A stretch of DNA of 64,000 nucleotides from Monosporascus cannonballus (Eukaryota; Ascomycota; Sordariomycetes; Xylariales), in contig QJNS01000042.1 of NCBI GenBank assembly GCA_004154925.1, forward strand, positions 186,001 through 250,000, in the 5' to 3' direction. The notes under the pieces were generated by a model. The model did not search any database. It saw nothing but the letters and a program-made list of their open reading frames with translations, and was not told the DNA's origin. Positions within the stretch are counted from its first letter, which is position 1; the number at the start of each line of letters is the position of its first letter. Positions 12,480-25,935 of this stretch are shown here, in pieces. Both the position numbers and the translations under genes were made by a program.

Positions 12480-15200
12480 TTTCGACGAAATTTTATTTTA
12501 TTTATAACATTAACCAAAACAAATTACGTAGTATTTAAAGAATATTTGGAAGATTAGTTACAAAAAATAAATTTAATTTTCGAAATTATTAATAAAATAT
12601 TTTAGGTTTTATATTTTTAAAATAATGAAAACTTACGATTTAAAGTAAATTATTAACAATTAAACTACGTTATTATTAACTATTAAATATTATAATTATT
12701 AATAACAGAAATAAAAAATTAATTTAACTGAATGCAAGGATTTATAATATTTATTGTTAAAAATAAATATAACTGTATTAAGATTTAAAGAAATACGAAT
12801 AAAAAATAATTTTTAAAATAAAATACGAATTATATAAGTATTTAGTGACATTAATAAGATTTACGAACGTAATAAAAATTTCTTAACGGATAATAAATTA
12901 TATATTACGAAAATACCTCGATATTTTCATTGTTTGCTATTTTGACGATATTTTTTTTTCTTAAAAACGGAAAAAACATACGTAAAATTCGTTTATAACA
13001 TTTTTCAAATTTTATAAAACGTAAGGATATTTATTAAGGTAAAGGAAATGAAAGCCATATATTAAAAGTACAAGATTTAAAATATATTTTTACGTTGGAA
13101 TATATTAAAATATATCCTAAGAAAATCGTTATAATTATAAAATAATAAATACTAATTATTGTTAAGGAAATATAAGTATTTTTTAAATTCATTAATTAGT
13201 ATAAGAACCTTATTCGGAATCTTAGCAAGATAATTATATTTTTAATAAACTTTATACAAAGAAATAAAAATATTTAAATAAATGCCAAAAACGAAAAAAG
13301 AATTTCAGGAACTTAATGATATAATTATTAACGAATTAATTTTAATTATGAATAATTTAAACCGCCCTGTTAAATAAACAACCGATATTTGGGATTACGC
13401 ATTAACCGTAATAATCAAATAACGAAATAATTACGATAAATTGCATTTTATTACGTTTTTCTATATAAATTAAAAGGAACCGAATTTAATTATGGCATTT
13501 TAAATAAATAGTTTCTGGTTAATATTATAATATTTTGAAAATTTAGATATTATTTAAAAAAGTATTTATGGTAGATTAATATTTATATAAATTAGTAAGA
13601 TTTTATCAGATTCATTATAATTAAAAAAATTTATAAAATAATAATTAAAATATATAAAGAAATTAACATATTTCGATTTCGTTATTATTTATAAAAAAGG
13701 TTTAGAAAATAATAACGTAAATATTTTAAATAAGTCATTTAATTTTAAGGAAAAATTAATTACGGTTAATTATATAATTTTCGATATTATTATAAAAAGA
13801 TATTTATGCCCGTAATAAATTATAATAATTCGGCCAGTACATTTAAATATGTACTTAAAATTTAATAGTATAACGATAATTTCTCAAAAAAACGAAAACA
13901 ACGGATAAAATATAAATATTGAAAAAATATTAAAAGTATTTCATACGAAAAATATACAAATATTAATTATATGGATATCCAGAAATTTATGAAATCTCAC
14001 AACGTCTTTAATATATATATTTCTTTTTTAAACTGAAATTAACAGCATAAAGAATTATACGGTTATGCAATACATATGTTAAAATAAAGGCTCGACGACA
14101 TAAACTATATGGAAAATTACAGCCATTTTCGATTGCCAAATATTTATAATTTTTAATGAAATTTAAATTTATTATTAAATTCTTTATATTAAAAGTTTAA
14201 TGCCGGAAATATATTACGATAATACTTTGGTAATTTTTAATCGATTTCCGATATTTTCTTATTTTTATTATATTTTAAGGATATGAGCCTTAAGCACATA
14301 ATAGAAATATATTTTTAACATATATAAAGTATTTATGCAAATTATTTTAAATATAGAATTAATATTTATATTCAAATATTCATAAAACTTAGCAATATAA
14401 ATTAGCTTAAATCATAAATTATTTAAGGTTTTTAAACCTTAAATAAATAAAGAAACAAAACGAGTAAATTGAATTTTGGAATTTTATTTATGATATTATA
14501 TTAAATAGGAAAGAAATAATGAAATAAAAGAAATTATGTACTACTTAATTAGCCTATAATACCAATTATTACGAAAATATTAAGATAATATTTACGAACG
14601 TAAATTTGGGTTTTATTTCGGAAATTTAAAAAGATATACGCAATAACAATGTAATAAATATCAAGATAATTTTGACGTTAAAATAATTACGATAATTATA
14701 TCAGAAAATAAAAATAAAATTGGAATTCGTACGAAATTAAATAAATAAGTATTATAACTAAAAAGTGTTAAAAGGATTAATATTCGAAAAGGGGAAAATA
14801 ATTTCTTTTCGTTACCAAAACTATTTATATAAATTAATTTAACAGAAAACTCGACTTTAAATATATTAATCCATCTAAAATTATTAAGAAACTTTCAAGA
14901 AAGAATTACCAGTTGGGATTCCTATTAAAAGTTAAACTTTATTTAATTTTTCATATTTCTTTATTCGAATTAATAGCGGATGCGATCAAGGGATATACCG
15001 CGCAGGACGACGTTAAAATAAAGAACGATACGCCGTACGAGATGGAAAAAATCTTTAATAACAGGAAATAAAAAGGACTTACTTAATACCTGATCAAGTG
15101 GAAAAGTTACCCGGACTTAAAAAACACCTAAGAACCCGCCAAAAACCTTATTGGCGCCTAACGCTTATTAAAAAACTTTTACCGGCAACTTCAAAGTTAC
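12480..15200 (+). pseudogene. Family A pol relic (RT, integrase, chromodomain)
   Basis: The best-preserved family A pol. At 12914-12970 the plus frame reads KYLDIFIVCYFDDIFFF, the reverse-transcriptase catalytic motif, with both Asp codons intact at 12944-12949. At about 13.99-14.30 kb the integrase zinc-finger and core start are recognisable (a YPEIYEI block, then CNTYVKIKARRHK and YGKLQPF). At about 15036-15180 a chromodomain reads YEMEKIFNNRK, YLIKWKSYPD, then EPAKNLIGA, with stops replacing Arg/Gln and Trp. The chromodomain would bind methylated histone tails and direct integration into heterochromatin (family knowledge). Stops are frequent in all domains. Confidence 0.85.
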
Positions 15201-15852
15201 CAGTAAAAATTTCAAATTAATATTGGTAAAAAGCTAGTCAGATAAGTCAAAACCGGATAAGGCAAGCAAAACGGCGGCTTATACTAATACGGACGCAGCG
15301 GCCTTAGCGGCGGTACGTTCTTTTCGCTCCTGTTCCTTAAGCTTATCTAAAAACTGGAAACCCCGCTAAACTATCGCCACCCTTTTAGAACGAACCAAAA
15401 ACTTTTGTTTACCCAGCCGGATAAGTTATAATAAAGTTTCGTTCATTTCCTTTTGCTAACTATGCTAAATCTCAAGTTGGCGATGTTGCAGTTCTAACAA
15501 ACGTTTTTCTATCAAAAATCTTTTACGCTCAAAACGTTAGGATTTCTTACGAATATTGTAAAAAGAAAATAATGGAACGCCGGTCCCATTACACGACCGT
15601 CCACGAGACATATATTTTTTACATCGCAAAACGTTTTCCATCATTTCGCACTTTAAACCGTTTAAAAAATACTAAAAATAAAACATAACCTCGAAACCGA
15701 ATTATTTAAAAGCTTTTATTATGTCAGTATGACGAACAATAAAAAAACGAAATCTGCAACAGTTTTTAATAATACGAAATACTTTTATGTCGACAGGAAA
15801 AATTTACCAAAAAGGAAATCTTAAAGGCAAAATTATAGAAAAAGGAAAATCG

Positions 15853-16217
15853 TGTTACAACCCAACAAATTCCGGCCTATGGAAACGGTCGTAATAAAAA
15901 AAAATAACCTATTTTATAAGTTACGTAATTAAGAGATTACTAAGAAAATAATAATTAAAAGTAATTAATGATAATTATGATTATAACGCCGGAAGTAATT
16001 ATTAGAAATTATTAAAATTATATAATAGTATATATATATTCGTTATTCCTTAATTGAAATAACTTTAGCTTATAATAATAATTTGTTACCTAAATTATTT
16101 TTGGAATTACGAAATGTAATACGTTACTATATCTATTGCTTAAATTCCCACGATATTTCTGCCAACATATATCCGTCGACTTAAGGTTTAACAGTTGGTT
16201 AAACCGCCTAGCCGTTA
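15853..16217 (+). repeat. 3' LTR of the split family A element
   Basis: 365 bp, from TGTTACAACCC to GCCGTTA. The purine-rich GAAAAAGGAAAATCG sits immediately upstream and is the likely polypurine tract; minus copies show the complementary CGATTTTC or CGATC tract next to their 3' LTRs. The U3 is related to type c (compare 39684-40041). Confidence 0.85.
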
Positions 16218-17700
16218 TAGGTACGAAATTTTCTTTTTAACACTATGTGGGTTTTTCGATTTTAAAATTGACTGGCGAGCCGTTTACCTAGTATGTACCA
16301 TTTTAGCCATTATTATAATTATTAAATTATTAGCAAATAATTATTTTATAAATATTTTAATAAAACTTTAATATAATTAAGTTTATTATTATAATAACGT
16401 AAAATTATTAATTATAATAGCGATATAATAATAGGTAACTATGTTGCAAATTTTTAACTAAATATAAGTATAAAGGATTTTTTGGAAAATAAGGTATATA
16501 AGGTAATATAAAATAATTAAAAAAAACTCCATAATTTACTACGGTATTTTACTTTAAAAAGGTTTATTTTATTATTATAGTAAACATAATATATATAAAA
16601 TCTTATTTTAGGATTATTTTTTTAATTTTAATATATATAAATAAGTGTTTTTTATAATAAAAATGAATATATTATATACTAAAAATAAATAAAAAATAAA
16701 AAAAGAAAAAATATCTTTATATCAAATTTAAATCCGCCTTTAAAAATTACGACTATATTAATTATGTTATTTATCGCCCTAATCTAATATTTACGAACCT
16801 GGTTTGTTATAATTATAACGATAAATTCAAATTATCCCGGGAAAACGGCCGGTTTTAAATAAACATTAAAAGTTAACGTTTCGAAATTTTGTTCGCTTAT
16901 TTTTTAATAACGCCTTTATTTTTGGTATTAATTAATTTTTCTCTTTTTTTGCAAAATTAATTTAAAAATATAGCTTTTTATGTTTAAATCCCTTTATCTT
17001 AATAGTTTAATTAACATTTAAAGATTTCCGGAATATTGAAGTTTCGTTTTTATTATTTTCCGTTTTATTTAGGTTTTTTAAGTCGTTACCTAATATCTCG
17101 GAAAATTTATTTAATAATAGGTAATATTAATTCGGTAATTTCCTTAGAGTTTCGATAAACGGAATTTGAAATATTTCTCGCATTTTTTTTTACGTTTTTC
17201 AAATCGTTCTCGGATATAAACAGGTTCGTTATTATCGTATGCAATATCGTTATTCAAATTAAATACTTTAATTCGGATATAAAATAATATTAATTAATAG
17301 CTAAAATAATACTTTAATCAAAGAATCCTTCCGGTACATTTTATTAATACGGAAAAATATTAAATATATGATAAATTATGTATATCATAAGAAAGACCGG
17401 GAAATATATTTTTAATCCGTTGCTATAATGTTAAAATAATTTCGTTCGGACGGATACCTAAATAATACAATTAACAAATAATTTTTAAGATATTAATTGA
17501 ATTATTAACGTTCGTATTAAAAATAATCGTTAACAATCTCCTTTACGGATTATTAATAATACGATATATCGAACACCTTTTTTAAAATTTGAATTTAACA
17601 AAAGAATTACGGTAAGATTTCCGTAATTCGAAATAAAAGTACGTACAATAAATTGTACATTCCGTTCATCATATTTTTCCCAATATTGGTTTTATAGTTA
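16218..17700. other. Unassigned RIP-mutated segment
   Basis: About 1.5 kb of AT-rich DNA between the 3' LTR of one element and the LTR of the next. It shows none of the family A or Gypsy-2 motifs I could recognise and has no open frame of note. Because the minus element 17701-24688 looks inserted, this segment and 24689-25544 may be the two halves of one older sequence, perhaps another transposon. I see no terminal inverted repeat. Confidence 0.4.
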
Positions 17701-18124
17701 TGTAAAGGCTTATCGGTTTAACCAACTATTAAAGCTTAAGTCGACGCAGTTATATTAATAGGAATATCGTAAAAAATCTAATCAATAAATATAATAACGT
17801 ATTTCGTTTCGTAATAATAAAAATTCCTTAAGTAACGAATTATTATTACAAATTAAAATTATTTAAATTATAGAAATAATTAGTATATATATTATTCTTT
17901 GGATCTCGTTAAATCTTTTGGATTATTTCGGATTTATATTAGATAACTGCATGGATCCCGATAAATCTTTTGCATTATTTCGGATTTATACTAGATAATG
18001 GCATAAATCCTCATGGATCCTTGAAATAACTTCGGATCCATAGCACGTAATTTTAACTTATTTGGGTCCTATTTTTGTTACCAAATAACCGTTTCCGAAA
18101 CTCTTCCTTAATTGAGTTATAACA
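17701..18124 (-). repeat. 3' LTR, family A, U3 type e with about 50-bp iterons
   Basis: Core from 17701, then a U3 with tandem units at about 17.90-18.02 kb built around GGATCCCGATAAATCTTT and ATTTCGGATTTATA. It ends GTTATAACA and is followed by CGATCTCCTTTT, the complement of the polypurine tract. A CACGTAAT word stands where other U3s have TTACGTGAC. Confidence 0.85.
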
Positions 18125-18285
18125 CGATCTCCTTTTTTTTTCAATCTTGCCCTTAAGATTTTTCTGGTAACCATTTTTTCTTATTTGTTACCATATCTGG
18201 CCAAATTACCAAAAACCGCAAACGTAATAACCTGAAAAAAAACGCGAAGTTTTAGTTCGTTTCGTTTTTAATTCGGGTTTTGAAG

Positions 18286-21100
18286 TTATGCCCTATATAC
18301 CTTATTTTCGTGCTGGCGACTTATGTACCATGTTGAATAGTATAACACGTTATAAGTAATATATTTTAAAAAAACGTTATTACTATAATTCCGGTATTTC
18401 TTTTTTACCTCTAAATAATATAAATAAGGAAATAACACGCTTACAGTTAGAAATGGTTTCCGCCCGTTAATATTTTCGAGATATTCGTTAAAAATTGCTA
18501 GTAATTTTTTGTCGTTTAAATAAGGCGTTATCCCGTTTAGAACGTTGGCGTATTTAGCCAATTTCCTTTCGTAAAAAAAGTTTGAAAATGGTTAATTAGG
18601 GTTTTGAATCGTTAGGTAAATTAAAAAAATAAAAAAAGGTTAATCGCTTAGAAACGGAGCACAATTGCTTAAAATCCAGGTTTTGCACTATACTTCCCAA
18701 ATAATCTTATTCTTTGGACCTCCTTATAAACGTAAATTAAGACGTTATTTTGAACAGGTCTATTAAAAATTTTTTTAATAGGCGCTAAGCATTAATAAGA
18801 TTTTTAATGGGTTCCTAAGTATTTTCGGAATCCGGGTATTTTTTTCACTTAATTAAGTACGCGGTAAATACGTTTTATTTTCGCATATTAAAATTTTTTC
18901 CATTTCGTATATCTATTCGTTTTTTATTTTTACATAGTTTTATACCGTATATACATTAATTATGCCTCCTATTAACCTCAATAAGCAAATTTAAAAAATT
19001 AAATAAAATTTACTTTTTAATAAAAGTTTAATTAATAATACTTTTCTGAAATTTTGTAAAGACTTTATATAAACCGATATACTAAAAATCGAATTCTTTG
19101 TTAATTTACTTTATCTAAATGTTTTGGGTAACGAAATAAACCATTTCCCCTTTTTCGAAAATTAATTCTGGTAACTTATTCTAGTTATAATATTTATTTA
19201 TTTAATTGCGTTCTAATTCTGATTCCGCTTTTATTTTCTAATATTATTATTATAATTATTGTAACATAAAAACTATTTTGATATTAATTAAATTATTATA
19301 GTAAAACTTATTGTAAAATTCTAAAATAAAATCCAAATTTACATTTGTAAATATGATTTTAATATTTTTAATATAATTAATATTATAAATTATAAATGCA
19401 ATAAATAATTTTTAGTTTGATTATATTATTCATATTTTATATAATATAATATAAATAAAATTCTATATTTTGGTTCATTCGTTCCATTAATTTTTTTATT
19501 TAAGATTTAAAAATGCTAAATAATTTATAATTTAAGCCAATTTACGATATTAAACGGCATTAAAGTTAAATATAAAAGTTAATCTTTTATTTATAATAAT
19601 TGTTTTAAATAATCCGTATATATTAGAAATATATTTTAAAATATAGATATTACGTATTCGGCGTTTATATCCTTATAATATAATAAAAAACAAGAAAATT
19701 TTAAAAATCGATTAATAATAACGAAGATATTATCATATTATATTTTTATAACTAGATAGTTTAATATAAAAAGCTTAATCATGAAGTTCAATATAATTGA
19801 AATATTATAATCGTTTTATTCTTAATAATAGCTATAATTTTTCGTAAGGCTTATATCGTCAAATATTTATTTTTATTCAAACATTAATGTATCGTGGAAC
19901 TTTTTATACCGTTAACTTTATTTTCGGAAAAAAATATATACGGTAAAACGGTTGAAAAGCTTTATAAATCTCTAAATATCCGTATAACTAATATTCGTAT
20001 TTTTTTGTATTAAATTCTTTTAATATTTTTAAAGAATATTAATTGTATCTATTTTTCGATTTTTTAAGAAATTATTATTATAAATATAAATTTTCTAATA
20101 TATATTTAAAAGTATTACCCAAATCATAATAATGTATCCTTTTCGTAAATATTTTTTTATTATAATATCGAAAATTATATAATTAATTTTAACTAATTTC
20201 TTTTATAATTTAATCATCTATTTAAAATATATCTTTATTACTTTTTAAATCTTTTTTATAAATCATAATAAAGTCGAAACTCGTTAATTTTTCCGTACTA
20301 GGAAATTATTGTTTTATAAATTCCTTAATCGTAATATATCGAGTACAATTTTAATATTCCGTATAAAGAAATAACTTAATATAAATCTCCCTTTAAAAAA
20401 TACCTAAATTTTCGAAATACTATAATAATAACCATAAATTCCTTCTTTGAAATACCGTAATTGAATTCGCTTCCTTTTAGTTTATATAAAGAAAATATAA
20501 TAAAGTAAAATTTGCCTTAATTATTTCATGATTTAATTATTACGTTTAACGCATAATCCGAAATATTACTTTTTAACCTAAGAAAGCGGTTTAAATTATA
20601 TATACTTAATATAAATTTAATAATAATTATATCTGTAATTTTTGAAAATACTTTTTCCGTTTTTCGCGTCCATTTAAAATGTTGTATTTTTTTCGTAATC
20701 TTTATTAAGCCATAATTATTTTGCTAAAATTATAAAAGAGTATGTTATAATAATTAACTAATTTAAAAAATATTTATACTTTTTTAATCATCGTTAATAT
20801 TAATTGTGTTGAAATTATAACTATTTTCTTAAAATATATCGTAATATATCCTAAGGTAATAATATATCCTAAATATTTTACTTTCTATATATAAAATTAA
20901 TTTCTTTTTATATTAATAAATAATTTTACGTTTTATACAGTTTGAAAAACTTTATAAACTTATTTTATATATACTTTCTGTATTTATTAAAAAACAAGAA
21001 TTTTATCGAGATAATAAAGAACGAAAATATCGAGATATTTTAACAACATATAATTTATTATTCGTTAAAAAATAACGAATACGTTCGTAAATCTTATTAA
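18286..21100 (-). pseudogene. Pol relic of minus family A element (chromodomain to RT)
   Basis: On the complement, 18770-18920 decodes to a decayed chromodomain, with the KYPDSE and PAKNLIGA-like pieces seen in sister copies. At 20999-21013 the frame reads YLDK, where active enzymes have YLDD; the second Asp is lost to Lys. A minus-strand ORF at 18286-18561 (91 codons) lies downstream of the chromodomain near the polypurine tract; it has no recognised domain and its coding status is doubtful. Confidence 0.7.
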
Positions 21101-24100
21101 TAAAACCAACTACTCAAATAATCCGTATTTCATTTTAAACATTATTGTATATTTGTATTTCTTTTTAATTTTAATAAAATTATATATATTTTTAAAAACA
21201 AATATTATAAATTATATAATTCGGTAAAATCGGTTTTTTATTTTTATAATAAAAAATAAAATTTATGATTTTTAATAATAATAATACTAAATTATTAATA
21301 ATTAATCATAAGTTATAATTTTCCGTTATTCTTATATATAAAATGTATTAAGTATTTTCTAATAATTTCGAAATTTAGATTTATTCTTTTTATAACTGAT
21401 TTTCCAAATATTTTTAAAAATACGTAATTCGTTTCGGTTAAAATTATAAATAAAATAAGACTTCGTCGAAAATCCTTTTATAAAAATCCTCTTATGCTTT
21501 TATTCGTTATATTTTAATAATTCCGTGTCTAATTCCTTTCTGAAAGATTACTTATACTTGTAAAATCATAATAACATATTAATTAAATTTTTTAAATTTT
21601 AAAGCTATTATTTTAAATTACTCTTTAATTATTATCATTTCGTTTTAATCATAATACCCAGAAGTTATATTTCTATTTAAGACTTATTTTTTTCTTTTAT
21701 TTTATTCTTATAAATAATATGATTATTATCGTATCCTTATACCTGCATTTATTATTATTATCGATCAAATATTAAAATCTTAATTTTCTGTTTTTTATCC
21801 GTTAATAAAATATAAAACGAACTTTATTCGGTTAATTTTTTTATTAATTCAAATTCCGGATTAATATATTTATAATAATCGTAAATTTATAGTATAATAC
21901 CCATATACAATATTATCGAAATTAATTATATAATATTATTTTTAATAAGAATTTCGAAATAACGAATTTTCTATATAAATATTTTATTATCGTCAACGAA
22001 TATTTAATTTTCGATATTCGTCGTTATATACGGTTTCAACCTATATTTCCCTAATTATTTAACCTTATTTATTGTATTTAATGTAATATAATTATTATTT
22101 AAAATTCCGTAATCTATTATTATAATATATGCATATATTCCGATTCGTATATCCAAAATATTAAGGTTATGGACAAGTTTTATCGTTATATTTAACAGCT
22201 TTGTTAAAAAAAACTTTTTAATTTTTTGGATTTTCTTGTTTTACAGCTTTTTTATCAATAAACTTCTTTTTGATTTTTATTCGAATTCATCGATCCTTAT
22301 TTATATTTTTTCGTTTAACGCGTTAAGTTGCGATATTCGTTATTATTACCGGCGTATTATTTTTTCGAATTATATGAATTATTTCTAATTTTAATACAAA
22401 TTTTCTTCTTATTGAATAAATTATTTTCTTATATTTATAATTATATTTTATTGTAGGTCGTTTTAATTATCGTTTTAAAAATCCTTTATAAATTAACGTA
22501 TCTTCTTCTTTCATAACTTTTTTTAAAATTTTATAATAAATATTAATTTCAAATAAAAATCCGAAATAATGGTTTAGCAATGTTTCTTTATTACATACTA
22601 AATTAATTCTTTTTCCTTTTACTAATTATATTATTAATGCTAATTAAAAATGCTTTTTTATATGTATTATTTCTTTTCGGATTAACCTTTTATTTCGGCC
22701 TGTTATTAAATATGTTTGAAGCTTATAAATCGAAAATATTACTATTATTATTTATCGTTTTTATTATTTCCTGTACGTCTTAAAAAGATAAACTTTTTAT
22801 AATACATACACATAATTTTTTCGTAAATGTATTATTTTTATTTTTCGTAATTGGGATATTTTCGTCGTCTACTGTATATGGCATATATTTTCCTATATAT
22901 TTTAAGGATTCCAGGATAAACTTTTTCCGTTTAATTTTAGTATTCGCATATTTATTTTCATAATATTTTTTATTTTATTCGCGATATTTATTAAGTTAGC
23001 TTTTTAACTTTTTACATCTTTCGTCGAATTTCTTATGGTCATAATCCTTATTGGACTTATTGCATTAAGGGGTCCGATATATACTTAGGTCGAATTATAT
23101 TAATAGATTTGCTTCCATTTTTCTAATTCTTTTTAAACTGCTTTTTTGATATTGGTTTCCAATTATGTTAACGGGGTTTTTTAAGTATTGTATATAATGC
23201 TACCTTATGCCCCATTTTTTTACAATTATAATATTTAATCAGGCTTTAATTTATTTATAAGTAATTACTAATTCCATAAGTTCTGGTTTTATACTATAAA
23301 AATTATTATTATATTGAAAAGCGCTAGTAATAACTATATTCCGTGATTTATTATTATTTTTTTATTACTTTTAATACATCAAATGTATTATCGATCGTTA
23401 ATCTTTATTATCATAACGATATAATCCGATAAGTAATTAAGCCGATTAAACTTAAAAACTTCCTTTTATATTTCCTTTTTTAAACCGTTAAAAAACTTAG
23501 TTATTAATATTTTCGCCCCCAGTTTAATTTAACTGTTTTTTGAATTAAAATATTACCGTAATTAGATACAGATCTTTTTTATCGTAATTTCTAAATTTAT
23601 ATGTCGGCTTTTATTTTTTCGTATATTATTTCGAAAACTTTCGTTAATACTTATTTAAATTATTCGTAATTATTATAAATTCAAATTATTTCCGAGTTTC
23701 GTTTATCGATTAACAAAATAACATATTTTTTAATAACGAGCTTATATTAAAGAATCGTATTTCCAATAAATCGTTTAATGATGAATTTAATTCGTACGAT
23801 AAATATAATAAATCTAATAAGAAAATTCCCCAAATATACTTAATATTAAATTAAGAATAATTATAACTTGGTTAAGATTCTGTCGAAAATTTCCGGCTTA
23901 AAAGATTTCAAGATTTTGTTTAACTCCTTAATAAAGTTTAATTAAATAACTTGCTTCGTTTGAAAGATTTTTTAATTTAAGGAGCTGTATTTTTTCCTAA
24001 AACTTTTTATAGGCGGTTTAACAGGAAATTATAAGATTATTATTATCTCTTTTTAGTTAAAAAATACGTTCGTTTTTAATATTTAGGCGTTACAAAAATT

Positions 24101-24264
24101 TTTACCAAAAGTAATAAAGTTTCTATTTTCCCTTTTTAGGTTTTATCCTAATAAACGAAAATTTAAGATCCGGTAAATAGATTATTCGGGTTATTTGCTA
24201 TTAAATATAATATTGGCGATACTGATTAAAAATAAACGGTATTATAAAATAAAAGCTTATAACG

Positions 24265-24688
24265 TATAACAGTGTAACGGTTTAATTAATTATTAAACAT
24301 TAAGTCGACGGATTTATATTAATAAAAGTCTTAAAGAAAATCTAAATAATAAATATAGTAATATATTACATTTCGCAATAAAAAAAGTACTTTAAGTAAC
24401 GAATTATTATTAGAAGGTACAGTTATCTAAATTATGGAAATAATAAACGTATATATCCTTCCGAAGATCCCGTTAAATCCCTTAAATTATTTCGGATTTA
24501 TATTAAATAATTGCATAAATCTCGATAAATTTCTTGGATTATTTTAGATCCATATTAAATAATTACATGGATTCCGATAGATTTCTTAGATCCTTTCGGA
24601 TATTTGTTACGTAATTTCCACTTATTTAGATCCTATTTTGGTTCCTAAATAACCGTTTTTGAAGCCTTTTCTTAATTGGGTGATAATA
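24265..24688 (-). repeat. 5' LTR, family A, U3 type e
   Basis: Same length and U3 as 17701-18124, including the GGATTT/GATAAATTTCTTGGATTATTT iterons at about 24.47-24.60 kb. It ends GGGTGATAATA. Confidence 0.82.
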
Positions 24689-25544
24689 ATTTACTTAAAA
24701 TATTTAACGGCTTTTTCTAAAATGCATTATCGAATAATTGTAATTGGAAATATTTTTATTAATCGTTGAAGCAATTACGGAATTTATTGGCCGTATTGTT
24801 TGATAATAAATAAATCATAACCGAATAATAAATTAATAAGGGATTATTAATAAATAACTTATTAATATATTTAAAAATATTTGAAATTTATTAATTTAGT
24901 ATTTTTTCGTAACAGTCGTTAATAAATTTGAAAAATATTAATATTTTAAATTTTTCATTTTTTCTTTATTTTTTAATATGTTACTTAGGTAGTATTTTTA
25001 ATAAACTTTGCCGATTTAATTTTCGTATTTACGTAAATACTTAAATATAAATTTGTACCCGTCCACCGTATAGAAAATATTGTTTTCGCCGGAAAAACCT
25101 AAATTATTCGTTATTTAAAAGAAAATTTAAAAATATTAACCAAATAACAAATAAATTTGACACCATTAAGGGATAATACATAACCGGCTTTTTTTAATGG
25201 TAAATATTTGCGTATAAATTTTAAAATTCTAGCGTATATTTTTATAATACGTAATTAAAAGAAATGTATAGAATTTTAACGTTTAGAGACTTTACGGATT
25301 ATTTAAAAAATATTTTTATAATTGAACGTTTTATTTATAATTATATTTTATAAAAATTGTAAACATTTTTTATCGGAACCAAAATAAATAAAAATAATAA
25401 GTACGCGTAATTATTAAAATTAAATAATAATTTTGTAATTATTTCCAAAAATATATATTAATATTATTTTATGTTTTTCTTTTAGATTAATAAGGGTTTT
25501 GCCTTATTTTGGTAAATTTTTAAATTTTTGTTCTATTTGTCCAA
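24689..25544. other. Unassigned RIP-mutated segment
   Basis: About 860 bp of AT-rich sequence between two LTRs, with no recognised motif and no long ORF. It may be the right half of the sequence that starts at 16218. Confidence 0.35.
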
Positions 25545-25935
25545 TGTTATAATTTAACGGGCCACGGCCTTTAAAAACGGTCTGCCACCCTTCAACTATA
25601 GGTGCGCAATAAAACAAGTTACGGAACGGATTATTAACTTACTGGTAGTAAGCTAATAAGCCGGATTACCAATTTAGTAGTAACAAGCCAGTAAGCCGGA
25701 TTATTTAACTTATGCGTAGTAAATTAATAAATTAAAATAAAAATATATATATTTATTATTTCCATAATTTAAATTCTTTTAATTTATAATATTTATTAAT
25801 ATTATTTTTTATAATAATTAGGTATTAAAAAATGTAATACATTACAATCTTTATTATTAAGAATTTTACGATATTTCTGGTAATATAAACCCGTTAACTT
25901 AAGATTTAATAATTGGTTAAACCGTTAAGCCGTTA
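25545..25935 (+). repeat. 5' LTR, family A, U3 type b
   Basis: 391 bp, TGTTATAATTT to GCCGTTA. The U3 has ACTTACTGGTAGTAAGC-like repeats and an AACGGGCCACGG start. The same U3 type, almost unmutated, is found on the minus strand at 48.29-48.46 kb. Confidence 0.82.

Larger units (their letters stand above)
4052..16217 (+). mobile_element. Family A chromovirus, plus strand, split by Gypsy-2
   Basis: A near-complete plus-strand family A element made of 4052-6630 and 12229-16217. Its 5' LTR (4052-4273) lacks its beginning, because the minus element ending at 4051 is inserted in it. The 3' LTR is 15853-16217. Removing the inserted Gypsy-2 (6631-12228) joins sequence that is continuous in the related copies near 28.44 kb and 61.36 kb, both of which read through an ATTACTTA-like target. 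The internal length after removal is about 6.0 kb, as in the other complete copies. In order it carries a gag-like region, the RT motif at about 12.9 kb, the integrase zinc finger and core at about 14.0-14.3 kb, and a chromodomain at about 15.04-15.18 kb. Confidence 0.85.
17701..24688 (-). mobile_element. Complete family A chromovirus, minus strand (U3 type e)
   Basis: A 6988-bp element with matched 424-bp LTRs at 17701-18124 (3') and 24265-24688 (5'). Both LTRs carry the same distinctive U3, so this is an intact insertion unit. The minus strand gives a chromodomain at about 18.77-18.92 kb and the RT motif near 21.0 kb. All frames are closed by stops. No clean target duplication is visible: the flanks read AGTTA and ATTTA. 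Confidence 0.85.
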
